Assembly: GCA_023091665.1 (NCBI GenBank)
Contig: JALJCQ010000028.1
Span: 434,001-498,000, forward strand
From: Pythium myriotylum
Taxonomy: Eukaryota > Oomycota > Peronosporomycetes > Pythiales > Pythiaceae
DNA length: 64,000 nt
Reading direction: 5' to 3'
Shown: positions 41,179 through 49,822 of the stretch, in pieces
Layout: each line of letters begins with the position of its first letter
How positions within the stretch are numbered: position 1 is the stretch's first letter
Notes under the pieces: model-generated
What the model saw: only the letters and a program-made list of their open reading frames with translations
Told to the model about the DNA's origin: nothing
Database searches by the model: none
Position numbers and translations under genes: made by a program

Positions 41179-42098
41179 AGAGATATCCTAAAGCAGTGAG
41201 GGTCGCCAGTGTCGAAAATTACATGGATTTTGGAATTTTGGACAGTTTGTCGAGAATGTTTTTGGACACAAGTACGGATATCACGTAAAGCAGTAGTCGT
41301 GAGGATTGTCGATAACAGTATTTTGGACAGTCAATATTAACATTTTAGACATGTCCACAACGTTCCAGCCTTGTCGATAACTATTTTGGACAAACCGTGT
41401 CCATAATTTTTCGACTGCTTTGGTTTCTCGACAGCGAACCCAAAACACGAAACGGACAGTCCCGCAACCCTGATTCGCGGTATGTGGACCCTCTCTCTCT
41501 CCGGCCTCTCGAGACCGAAAATTTCGACTTCCTCCCAAAACCAAGACCCACTCGAATGAGTTCTCGACCACAAAAAAGAAAGCGGCCAGTGTGTGAACCC
41601 ACACACCCAGCGTGTTACCATGGTCTCTGTCCCTCTCTCTCTTCAGGATTTCAGCAGATTCACAGCCTTGAACCCAACTCTCAAACTCGCCCCCCCCCCC
41701 CAAGCACCCAAGTGGCTCCGCTCGTGTTGGTTGTTGTTGAGAGCGGGCAACGTGTTGTCCAGAGATCCAGACCCCCCCCTCACCCACCGTTTGTCCGATC
41801 GCAGCGAACTGACCAACCGACCAAATCGTGTCCAAATAACGGGCGCTTAGGGCTGGCGGATCCGCCCGCGATAGGGGTAGGGGTACACTCTTCCCACCCA
41901 AACCTTTTTTGGGGCCAGGTAATTTACCCAGCCGTGGGGGTTCGGGGTGTCGGTAACTTTCTCTCTCACTCTCTCTCTCTCTCTCCTCTTCTGTCGAGGT
42001 GTCGCTCGAGGTGGTTTCACCCCCAGACGACAAGGAAGCTTGGTGGCGGCATTGCACGCTTTGCCGTATCGCTCTCGAGAGGCCCGTGAGTCGCGACC
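41179..42098. other. Intergenic region, SEC23 to CesA-A, with a motif array
   Basis: 920 bp. The first 220 bp carry the repeated TGTCGATAAC / TTTTGGACA motifs (separate entry). Further on are a C run (about 41691-41701), a C-rich run near 41772 and a CT-rich stretch (about 41960-41995) 100 bp before the CesA start. Confidence 0.6.
41210..41392 (+). repeat. Degenerate array of TGTCGANAA(Y/T) and TTTTGGACA motifs
   Basis: TGTCGA-type words start at 41210, 41248, 41307 and 41372. TTTTGGACA or TTTTAGACA words start at 41236, 41260, 41321, 41343 and 41384. Three of the pairs have a 12-14 nt start-to-start spacing, and the units recur about every 60-65 bp. This is either a decayed tandem repeat or a cluster of regulatory or 3'-processing signals. 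Confidence 0.6.
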
Positions 42099-45000
42099 AT
42101 GTACGGCGGCCACGACGGCGACTACGAGGCGTACGCCACGCCCTCGGCCATGGAGGCCGAGATCTCGCGCCGCGGCACGGAGAACAACGTGCGGCTCACC
42201 GAGGGCCGCCCCACGGCGCAGCAGCACGGGTACAACGACCCGCGCGCGCCGCCGCAGCCGCCCGTCAACATGTCGGAGGCCGTCGGGCTCGGCGGGCTGC
42301 GCGACAACATCATCTCGGTCCACGGCTACATGCACAAGCAGGGCAAGCGCACGATCAAAGGCCCGATCCACAAGAGCTGGAAGCGCCGCTACTTTGCGCT
42401 CGAAAAGGCCAAGATCTACTACTTCCACTCGCACCTCGACTGCCGACAGTACTTCACGACGCGCAATGCCGACCTCGTGGTCGGCGCCATCGAGCTCAAG
42501 GACGCGCTCCAGCTGCGTCCGAGTGCGCGCCTCGATCTGCCCCACAAGGGCATGGAGATCCACACCAAGCGCCGTGTCTGGGTGCTCTGTCCCGAGACCG
42601 ACGAGGAGTACCGCATGTGGTTCCAGGGCCTCGAGCACGCCATCATCTCGAACGGCGCCGGCAACATCATTGAGCGCAAGCTCCCGAACGTCCGCAAGTA
42701 CTACATGAAGGGTATCACCACCTACCGCATCCTCTACTTCGTCTTCCTGCTCACGGGTCTCGCCGAGATCCTCGGTCTCTTCTTCTGGTTCGTGGTCGGT
42801 CTTGAACCCTGTGATGCCGCTCGCCCGTCGGTCGACTGTGACACGATCCGCAACACGTCGCTCGTGGAGCTCCGCTGTATCTCGGAGCCGTTCAGCGGGT
42901 GGTTCACGCCGCCGCAGTGGTACCTCTCCCTCGCGGGCGTCGACAATGTGCTTTGCTTCCACAACCCGCCGATCCCGCAGTGGGCCTCGTACTTCGCGCT
43001 CGTGTTCGCCGAAGTGCTCAGCTTCATTCTCGGTGTCTTCTACTACCTTGGTATGTGGAAGCCCGTGCGTCGTGGCGCCCACTACTTCGACGAGTTCGAG
43101 CCCAAGGTGCCGGATGAGCAGTGGCCCCGCGTCGACATTCTCTTGTGTCACTACTCGGAGCCTGCTGAGGAGTGCATTGACACGCTCATGGCGTGTATGA
43201 ACATCCAGTACCCACCGCACCTGCTCCACATCTACGTGCTCGACGATGGTTACTGCAAGGCGAAGTGGACCAAGGGCTCGGCCGTGCCTGTGATCGAGTT
43301 GAACAAGGGCATTCTCGAAACCGCCGGCGACCTCCGCCAGGAGATTGCGCAGTTCATGTACGATCGCGTGTGCGACCCGAACGAAGAGATGGAGGTGTAC
43401 CAGTGGCGCAAGCTCCACTCGTCGGCGAACTTGCCGTCGCCATCGCGTCCGAAGGTGGTCAACCGCGCGGACTGTGCTGCTGGCTCGTTCCGTGACGACT
43501 ACCGCTACCCCGGCCTGCCGCATGTGTCGTTCATCGGCCGTGTTAAGCCTGAGACCCACTACTCGAAGGCCGGTAACATCAACAACTGCCTCTACAACGA
43601 AGGCGCGAACGGCCGCTACATCATCATTCTTGATACGGATATGCAGCCGCACCCCAAGTTCGTGCTCGCGACGCTGCCGTTCTTCTTCGAAGATCCGGAC
43701 CGTCAGGAGAAGACCAAGTACACGTGCTGCTGCACGGGCTGCAACCGTGTTGCGAAGATGTGCTGTGCTTCGTGCCAGCTCGCTGGTGTTCCGGAAGAGC
43801 GCATCAGCTACTGCTCGAAGGAGTGCTTTGAGAACGCCATGCACGTCCAGAGCGACGTTCACCGTCGCCAGGTCAACGGCACGCTCAACGACGACCGTGG
43901 CAACAACAAGAAGGACCTGCGCTGTGTCAACTGCGAGTCGAAGCTCGGCAAGTCGGGTGTCTGCAAGAAGTGCAACAAGCACCAGACCGGTGAGGAGGAC
44001 GGCGACATGGCGAGCCTCCACCGCTACTCGGATGACGTCTCGAACAACGCCGTCGCGTTCGTGCAGACGCCGCAGTACTTCCGTGACTGCATCCAGCTGC
44101 AGATCGGTGATCCGATGGGTCACCGTAACGCTACGTTCTACGATGCTATCCAGACTGGCCAGGACGGCTACGAAAACTCTTCGTTCGCCGGTACCAACGC
44201 GATGTTCCGTCGTGAGGCTTTGGACTCGATTGGTGGCATTCAGTACGGCAGTTTGACGGAAGATTGTTACACGGGTCAGCAGCTCTGTGCCATGGGCTGG
44301 AAGGCGCTGTACTACCGCAAGGACTTTGAGGGTGAGGCAAACGAACGCATCCGCCTTGCTGAGGGTCTCATTCCCGACTCGGTGGCTGGCTCGCTCGCTC
44401 AGCGTAAGCGTTGGGCGAAGGGTAACTTCCAGATTGCCCTCATGAACAAGAAGAAGAACTACATTGATCCCGAGTGGAAGAAGCCTGAGGTGCAGGTTCC
44501 TACGTACAACAAGCCGAACCACTTCATGCGCCGCGTGTTCTACGTCAACGGCACCATGTACCCGCTTGGTTCGATCTCGGCCGTGCTCTTCTACTACGTT
44601 ACGATCTACTTCCTGTTCTCGGGCTACGCGCCGATCTACATGTCGGGCCTTCGCCTGCTCATCGCGCTCGTGCCGAAGCTCTTCGTGCAGGGTCTGCTCT
44701 CGGCGTTGAGTAACCGTACGGTCGAGAACAACGATGTTGTGCGTTCCCAGGAGACTTGGTTCGCGTACGCGTTCACCAACTGCTCGGCTGTGATGGAAGC
44801 ACTCTGGTGGAAGCTCACGGGCAAGGAGCCGCGGTGGTTCAACACGGGTGGTGCGGCCCGCGGTTCGACGGCCGAGCTGCCGAACGTGGTCATCTTCCTC
44901 GGCACGATCGTCGGCGTCATGTGGGCAGTTGTCCGCTTCTTCGCTGGCTACAACAGCGCGCAGACGTCCCACGGCGCCTCACTGCTGTTTGCTAGTCTCC

Positions 45001-45188
45001 TCATGGGTCTTTTCATCGCCTACAAGCTCGCCCCTAGCGTTCGTATGAGCATCCAGGAGTACTTTGGCTGGAGCTACCAGAGCCTCATGGATGAGGGCAA
45101 CTTCATGGGCTACCTCTCGATCGCCGTGGGCATCCAGTTCATCGCGTTCTGGGTCTACGTTGAGAAGCCGTCGTCCAACCCGTTCTAA
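42099..45188 (+). CDS. PH-domain cellulose synthase (CesA-A)
   Basis: 1029 aa. Makes beta-1,4-glucan from UDP-glucose at the plasma membrane for the oomycete wall. The PH domain is at about 74-182 (HGYMHKQGKR to MWFQGLEHAI), typical of oomycete CesA and probably binding phosphoinositides. Two membrane segments follow at about 209-233 and 294-317. The GT2 catalytic loop has DDG (about 381-383), DTDMQPHP (512-519), TEDCYTG (D722) and QRKRW (768-772). Four or five C-terminal membrane segments run from about 822 to 1018. Between DTD and TED, at about 542-627, lies a cysteine-rich insert (CTGC, CASC, YCSKEC, CVNC, CKKC). Tandem with CesA-B. Strong codon bias; no intron. Which of the oomycete CesA classes it belongs to was not decided. 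Confidence 0.96.
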   Translation: MYGGHDGDYEAYATPSAMEAEISRRGTENNVRLTEGRPTAQQHGYNDPRAPPQPPVNMSEAVGLGGLRDNIISVHGYMHKQGKRTIKGPIHKSWKRRYFALEKAKIYYFHSHLDCRQYFTTRNADLVVGAIELKDALQLRPSARLDLPHKGMEIHTKRRVWVLCPETDEEYRMWFQGLEHAIISNGAGNIIERKLPNVRKYYMKGITTYRILYFVFLLTGLAEILGLFFWFVVGLEPCDAARPSVDCDTIRNTSLVELRCISEPFSGWFTPPQWYLSLAGVDNVLCFHNPPIPQWASYFALVFAEVLSFILGVFYYLGMWKPVRRGAHYFDEFEPKVPDEQWPRVDILLCHYSEPAEECIDTLMACMNIQYPPHLLHIYVLDDGYCKAKWTKGSAVPVIELNKGILETAGDLRQEIAQFMYDRVCDPNEEMEVYQWRKLHSSANLPSPSRPKVVNRADCAAGSFRDDYRYPGLPHVSFIGRVKPETHYSKAGNINNCLYNEGANGRYIIILDTDMQPHPKFVLATLPFFFEDPDRQEKTKYTCCCTGCNRVAKMCCASCQLAGVPEERISYCSKECFENAMHVQSDVHRRQVNGTLNDDRGNNKKDLRCVNCESKLGKSGVCKKCNKHQTGEEDGDMASLHRYSDDVSNNAVAFVQTPQYFRDCIQLQIGDPMGHRNATFYDAIQTGQDGYENSSFAGTNAMFRREALDSIGGIQYGSLTEDCYTGQQLCAMGWKALYYRKDFEGEANERIRLAEGLIPDSVAGSLAQRKRWAKGNFQIALMNKKKNYIDPEWKKPEVQVPTYNKPNHFMRRVFYVNGTMYPLGSISAVLFYYVTIYFLFSGYAPIYMSGLRLLIALVPKLFVQGLLSALSNRTVENNDVVRSQETWFAYAFTNCSAVMEALWWKLTGKEPRWFNTGGAARGSTAELPNVVIFLGTIVGVMWAVVRFFAGYNSAQTSHGASLLFASLLMGLFIAYKLAPSVRMSIQEYFGWSYQSLMDEGNFMGYLSIAVGIQFIAFWVYVEKPSSNPF

Positions 45189-46383
45189 CGGCCTTCCGAC
45201 CCCTACCAAGCTCCACCCCTCTCTTACATTTCTCCATCTTTACATAGTCTCTCGTAGTCATACAACTCTCAGGCTTCCCCGTATGATACAAAAAGAAACC
45301 AAACCATTCACTCCCCCTCTATCCAGTCCTCTCGGGATCTTCCAAGTCATCCACCCAGGCCCCTTCCGGATGTCCAGACCTCTCTGATAAGCCCAAAGCC
45401 TCTCGCGCCAGTCTCTGCAAAGAGACTCTCGCAAGATCCATTCCCAGACGAGTGTCTCGCGGTCGTACAGTGTTCATGCATTGAACAAGACCCCCTCCAT
45501 CGTCCTCATCCACCACTCGAGCTCCTCTGACGGTCACGACTTCAGCCAGGCAGCCACTTCGTCACGATGGGTGCATCTCTTCTTACAGCAAAGATCCTCT
45601 GGACGCAGCGGCCCTCAGTGGCCAGCGAGGATCTAGAGCTTTACAGCCATTTGGTGCGCTCTGTGGGTTGATCTCATGGCCATTTGGGTTCACGAGATTC
45701 TTGGCCTCACGGGCCAAGGGCACTCAACTGACTGGTCGGGTCAGTTGACTCGGGCAGGTTCAGTGGGTCGATGGGTTACAAAGGCGCGGCGAGTAATTTT
45801 TTGGAGTCTGAAACGGGCTAGGGCTGCGCCTGAAAAGACGAGCGGAGGGATGCCAGTGGATCCACTTGCCCTACCCGCATAGAGTGTACACCTACTCCCT
45901 CTTTTGCAATGCGACACAGCTGACTGAATCCGAAGTAATTTATTCCCCGGTGTGTTTCAGGCGCCGGTGACAACGAGGCGTTTCTTGCGTTCCTCGAGCA
46001 CACCCAAGGCCGCCTTTTTTGTTCCGGCACCAAAAAACTCCAGTTTGGCTCTCTCTCTCTCTCTCTCGCTCGCTCGTTCCGTCGAGTCTGTGGGTTTGCT
46101 TTGGGTGGGTTTATCTCAACTCGCCGGCCCCTTCGGTTCCTCGGTTAGACGCCTCGTGCGAGAAGTTTCACTTTCGCTTCTTACGTTGAGGTGCGTACAA
46201 CATGGCGACGCCGCGTCGGGGTTTCCCTTGGCCGCGCGCCGCCGCTCCGTGCATGTCCCGAGTCGCTAACGCCCGTCGCTGCATGCGCGCTGTCCCGCAG
46301 AGTCTTTCGCCGTCGGTCTCTCTCGTCAACTCGCCCTCGAGCGCCCGCTAGCCGCGTTTCCCGTCGCGCGGTTTCCCCTCGTC
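45189..46383. other. Intergenic region between the two CesA genes
   Basis: 1.2 kb. Contains a small perfect hairpin (45724-45748), a CT tract (about 46050-46069) and TTTCACTTTCGCTTC near 46167, which resembles the pyrimidine-rich initiator region of oomycete promoters. A GTGCGTACAAC donor-like site near 46191 could start a 5' UTR intron. No gene seen. Confidence 0.45.
45724..45748. other. Perfect hairpin, 9-bp stem
   Basis: Arms TCAACTGAC and GTCAGTTGA around a 7-nt loop. Small enough to be chance; no role is assigned. Confidence 0.4.
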
Positions 46384-49300
46384 ATGTTCGGCCGCGCGTC
46401 CGACAAGAACCAGCTCCTGGGGCCGCACGAGGCCGATGAGTACAACCTCCACGCCACGCCGGCCGCCGGCGCCGGCGCCGAGGCCGAGATCGTGCGCGGC
46501 AAGTCGGGCATGCACATGCCCGAAGGCCGCCCCATGGGCCAGGAAGGCTACAACGACCCGCGCGCGCCGCCCGAGCCCGCCATGAACGTCACCGACATCG
46601 GCGGCGAGGCGCGCAACAGCCAAAAGGACAACATCATCTCGGTCCACGGCTACCTCCACAAGCAGGGCAAGCGTAGCGCCATGAAGGGCCCCATGCACAA
46701 GAGCTGGAAGCGCCGCTACTTTGCGCTCGAAAAGGCCAAGATCTACTACTTCCAGAGCCACCTCGAGTGTCGCCAGTACTTCACGACCCGCAACCCGGAC
46801 CTCGTGGTCGGCGCCATCGAGCTCAACGACGCGCTCCAGCTGCGTCCGTGCGCGCGCCTCGACCTGCCCCACAAAGGCTTCGAGATCACCACCAAGCGCC
46901 GTGTCTGGGTGCTCTGTCCCGAGACGGACGATGAGTACCGCATGTGGTTCGAAGGTGTCGAGGATGCCATTGTCTCGAACGGCGCCGGCAACATCATTGA
47001 GCGCAAGCTCCCCAACGTCCGCAAGTACTACATGAAGGGCAACAAGTCGTACCGGTTCTTGTACTTCCTCTTCATCATCGCGACGTTCATCGAGTTCTTC
47101 GGACTGCTCTTCTTCCTCGTCGTCGGTATCCAGCCGTGCCACCTGCGTCACCCGACGTGGGACTGTGAGAAGATTGCACTCAAGACGCCCAACGAGCTGA
47201 CCTGCTCCGCTAAGCCATTTAGCGGATACTTCAGCCCTCCGTCGTGGTACATGGAGCTCGCCGGTGTGGATGATGTCCTGTGCTTCCACGATCCTCCGAT
47301 CGCCCAGTGGGTGTCGTACTTTGCCCTCCTGGCCGCCGAACTCGTCACTTTCTTCTTGGGTATGCTTTACTACCTGGGCATGTGGAAGCCTGTGCGCCGA
47401 GGCGCTCACTACTTCGACGAGTTCGAGCCTCGAGTCCCGGATGAGCTCTGGCCGAAGGTCGACGTGTTGATCACCCGCTACACGGAACCTGGAGAGGAGT
47501 GCATTGACACGCTCATGGCGTGCATGAACCTCCAGTACCCGCCCCACTTGCTGCAGATTTACATCCTCGATGATGGGTACTGCACGACGAAGTGGACGAA
47601 GGGCAACCCTGTCCCAGCTATCGAACTCAACAAGGACATTCTTGAAAAGTCCGGTGACCTGCGCCAGGAAGTCGCCCAGTTCATGTACGACCGCGTGTGC
47701 GACCCGAACGAGGACATGGAAGTGTACGCGTGGCGTAAACTTCACTCTTCGGCAAACCTCCCGTCGCCGTCGCGCCCTCGCGTCGTGAACCGCGCGGACT
47801 GCGCTGTCGGCTCGTTCCGCGATGACTACCGTTACCCTGGTCTGCCGCACGTGACGTATGTCGGCCGTGTCAAGCCGGAGACTCACTACTCGAAGGCCGG
47901 TAACATCAACAACTGCCTCTATAACGAAGGATCCAACGGTCGCTATGTTGTGCTGCTCGACACCGACATGCAGCCTCACCCCAAGTTCATTCTTGCAACG
48001 CTTCCTTTCTTCTTCGACGATGAAGATCGCCAGTTCAAGAACAAGTACTCGTGCTGTTGCACTGGCTGCAAGAATGTCGCGAAGATGTGCTGTGCCTCGT
48101 GTAAGATTGCCGGAGTTCCGGAAGAGCGCATCAGCTACTGCTCGAAGGAATGCTTTGAGAACGACGCCCACGTGCAGAGTGACATGCATCGCCGCCAGGT
48201 GAACGGAACTGTGAGCGACACGCGCAACACCAAGAAGGACTTCCGCTGTGTCAACTGTAACGCCAAGCTCGGCAAGACTGGAGTGTGCAAGAAGTGTAAC
48301 ACGATGAACAACACCGACGAAATCGCAGTGCTTCACTCGTACTCGGATGATGTGCGCGACAACGCCGTCGGCTTCGTCCAAACACCTCAGTATTTCCATG
48401 ACTGCGTCCAGCTCCAGGTTGGCGATCCAATGGGTCACCGTAACGCGACATTCTATGATGCGATTCAGACTGGCCAGGATGGTTACGATTGCGCGACTTT
48501 CACCGGCACGAACTGCTTGGTTCGCCGTGAAGCATTGGACTCTATCGGTGGCATCCAGTACGGCAGTTTGACTGAAGAGACGTACACTGGGCAGCGCATG
48601 TTCGATATGGGATGGAAGGGACTCTACTTCCGCAAGGACTTCGAAGGAGAAGTTGGTGAACGTATTCGTCTTTGCGAGGGCCTTGTTCCTACGTCTGTCG
48701 CTGCTTCATTCGCTCAGCGTCGTCGTTGGGCCAAGGGTCACTTCCAGACTGCGCTGATGAAGAAGGGCAAGAAGAACGTTGATCCGGAGTGGAAGCGTCC
48801 CCAGGTTGCGATCCCGAAGTACCGAAAGCCGAACAACTTCATGCGTCGTATCTTCTACGTCAACCAGACCATCTACCCGCTCGGCTCGATTTCAGTCATC
48901 CTCTTCTACTACATGGCTCTCTACTTCTTGTACACCGGCTACGCTCCAATTTTCTTCAATGGTTGGTGGCGCATGGGCGCTGTGCTCATTCCGAAGGTGC
49001 TCGCCCACGGTGGCTTGTCGGCGATGAGCAACCGCGGCGTTCAGAACCTCGATGTTGTCCGTGGCCAGGACACACACTACGTGTACGCCTTCACCAACTT
49101 TTCAGCTATGTGCGCTGCATTCTGGTGGAAGATCACTGGACGCAAGCACACGTGGTACAACAAGCTCGACAACAAGCGCGCTTCCTTCGCTGAGCTTCCA
49201 AACGTGCTCGTCTTCAGCGCGACTGTCTTCGGCATTCTGTGGTCGTTCGTTCGATTCATGGTTGTTTACTACAGTCGCCAGGAGTCTCACGGCGAGTCGA

Positions 49301-49509
49301 TCTTGTGCGCATGCGTCTTCATCGGCCTCTTCATCGCCTACAAGCTTGCGCCAAGCGTACGCATGACCACCCAGGAATACTTTGGTTGGAGCTACAACAG
49401 CTTGACGGACCAGGGCAACTTCGTGGGTTCGTCCTCGATTGCCTTCGGTCTTGTCTTCATTATCCTGTGGGTCTACGTCGAGAAGCCGCTCGCCGATCTC
49501 AATGCTTAG
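46384..49509 (+). CDS. PH-domain cellulose synthase (CesA-B)
   Basis: 1041 aa, same layout as CesA-A: PH domain (about 87-195), two membrane segments, GT2 loop, C-terminal membrane bundle. It keeps DDG, DTDMQPHP (about 526-533) and QRRRW (about 778-782), but the third conserved motif reads TEETYTG (730-736), with glutamate where CesA-A and characterised synthases have the catalytic aspartate of TED. The cysteine-rich insert (about 556-640) is present with all cysteines conserved. The C-terminal membrane part ends IILWVYVEKPLADLNA. Its codon use is less biased than CesA-A in the second half. Likely a partner or paralogue in the same synthase complex. Confidence 0.95.
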   Translation: MFGRASDKNQLLGPHEADEYNLHATPAAGAGAEAEIVRGKSGMHMPEGRPMGQEGYNDPRAPPEPAMNVTDIGGEARNSQKDNIISVHGYLHKQGKRSAMKGPMHKSWKRRYFALEKAKIYYFQSHLECRQYFTTRNPDLVVGAIELNDALQLRPCARLDLPHKGFEITTKRRVWVLCPETDDEYRMWFEGVEDAIVSNGAGNIIERKLPNVRKYYMKGNKSYRFLYFLFIIATFIEFFGLLFFLVVGIQPCHLRHPTWDCEKIALKTPNELTCSAKPFSGYFSPPSWYMELAGVDDVLCFHDPPIAQWVSYFALLAAELVTFFLGMLYYLGMWKPVRRGAHYFDEFEPRVPDELWPKVDVLITRYTEPGEECIDTLMACMNLQYPPHLLQIYILDDGYCTTKWTKGNPVPAIELNKDILEKSGDLRQEVAQFMYDRVCDPNEDMEVYAWRKLHSSANLPSPSRPRVVNRADCAVGSFRDDYRYPGLPHVTYVGRVKPETHYSKAGNINNCLYNEGSNGRYVVLLDTDMQPHPKFILATLPFFFDDEDRQFKNKYSCCCTGCKNVAKMCCASCKIAGVPEERISYCSKECFENDAHVQSDMHRRQVNGTVSDTRNTKKDFRCVNCNAKLGKTGVCKKCNTMNNTDEIAVLHSYSDDVRDNAVGFVQTPQYFHDCVQLQVGDPMGHRNATFYDAIQTGQDGYDCATFTGTNCLVRREALDSIGGIQYGSLTEETYTGQRMFDMGWKGLYFRKDFEGEVGERIRLCEGLVPTSVAASFAQRRRWAKGHFQTALMKKGKKNVDPEWKRPQVAIPKYRKPNNFMRRIFYVNQTIYPLGSISVILFYYMALYFLYTGYAPIFFNGWWRMGAVLIPKVLAHGGLSAMSNRGVQNLDVVRGQDTHYVYAFTNFSAMCAAFWWKITGRKHTWYNKLDNKRASFAELPNVLVFSATVFGILWSFVRFMVVYYSRQESHGESILCACVFIGLFIAYKLAPSVRMTTQEYFGWSYNSLTDQGNFVGSSSIAFGLVFIILWVYVEKPLADLNA

Positions 49510-49822
49510 ATCCACGGCCTCAAAGCGCCACCGTACCGCGTAGAGGTACAGTACTCCAGAGATACGAACAACCACTCTCCTTCATATTCATGAAATTGTA
49601 TGCCTTCTCATGTTCCTTCCAATCGGGCTTACGTTTTTGTACTAGTTGCAGGAGGAACGAAATGAATGATCTCATGCACTTTGTTCACATGCGATTTAGG
49701 ATGCCGACGAACCGAGCCCATACCTGAGACGTAGTTGCGGTACTGGGACTGTGCGACCCCTCAAATACCTACCAGGTGCCTTCACAGGTAAACCGCCATG
49801 AACATTCACTTCCACATTCAGA
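49510..49822. other. Intergenic region before WLGC-LRR 1
   Basis: 313 bp. An upstream ATG at 49798 opens a 25-codon frame that overlaps the proposed start of the next gene out of frame, so it could dampen translation. Nothing else seen. Confidence 0.45.

Noticed and set aside
41847..44972. 1041-codon open frame antisense to CesA-A
   Set aside because: Same artefact of codon bias; low-complexity composition and no recognisable motif.
46348..48438. 696-codon open frame antisense to CesA-B
   Set aside because: Shadow of the real gene; its text resembles the CesA-A antisense frame only because the sense genes are paralogues.
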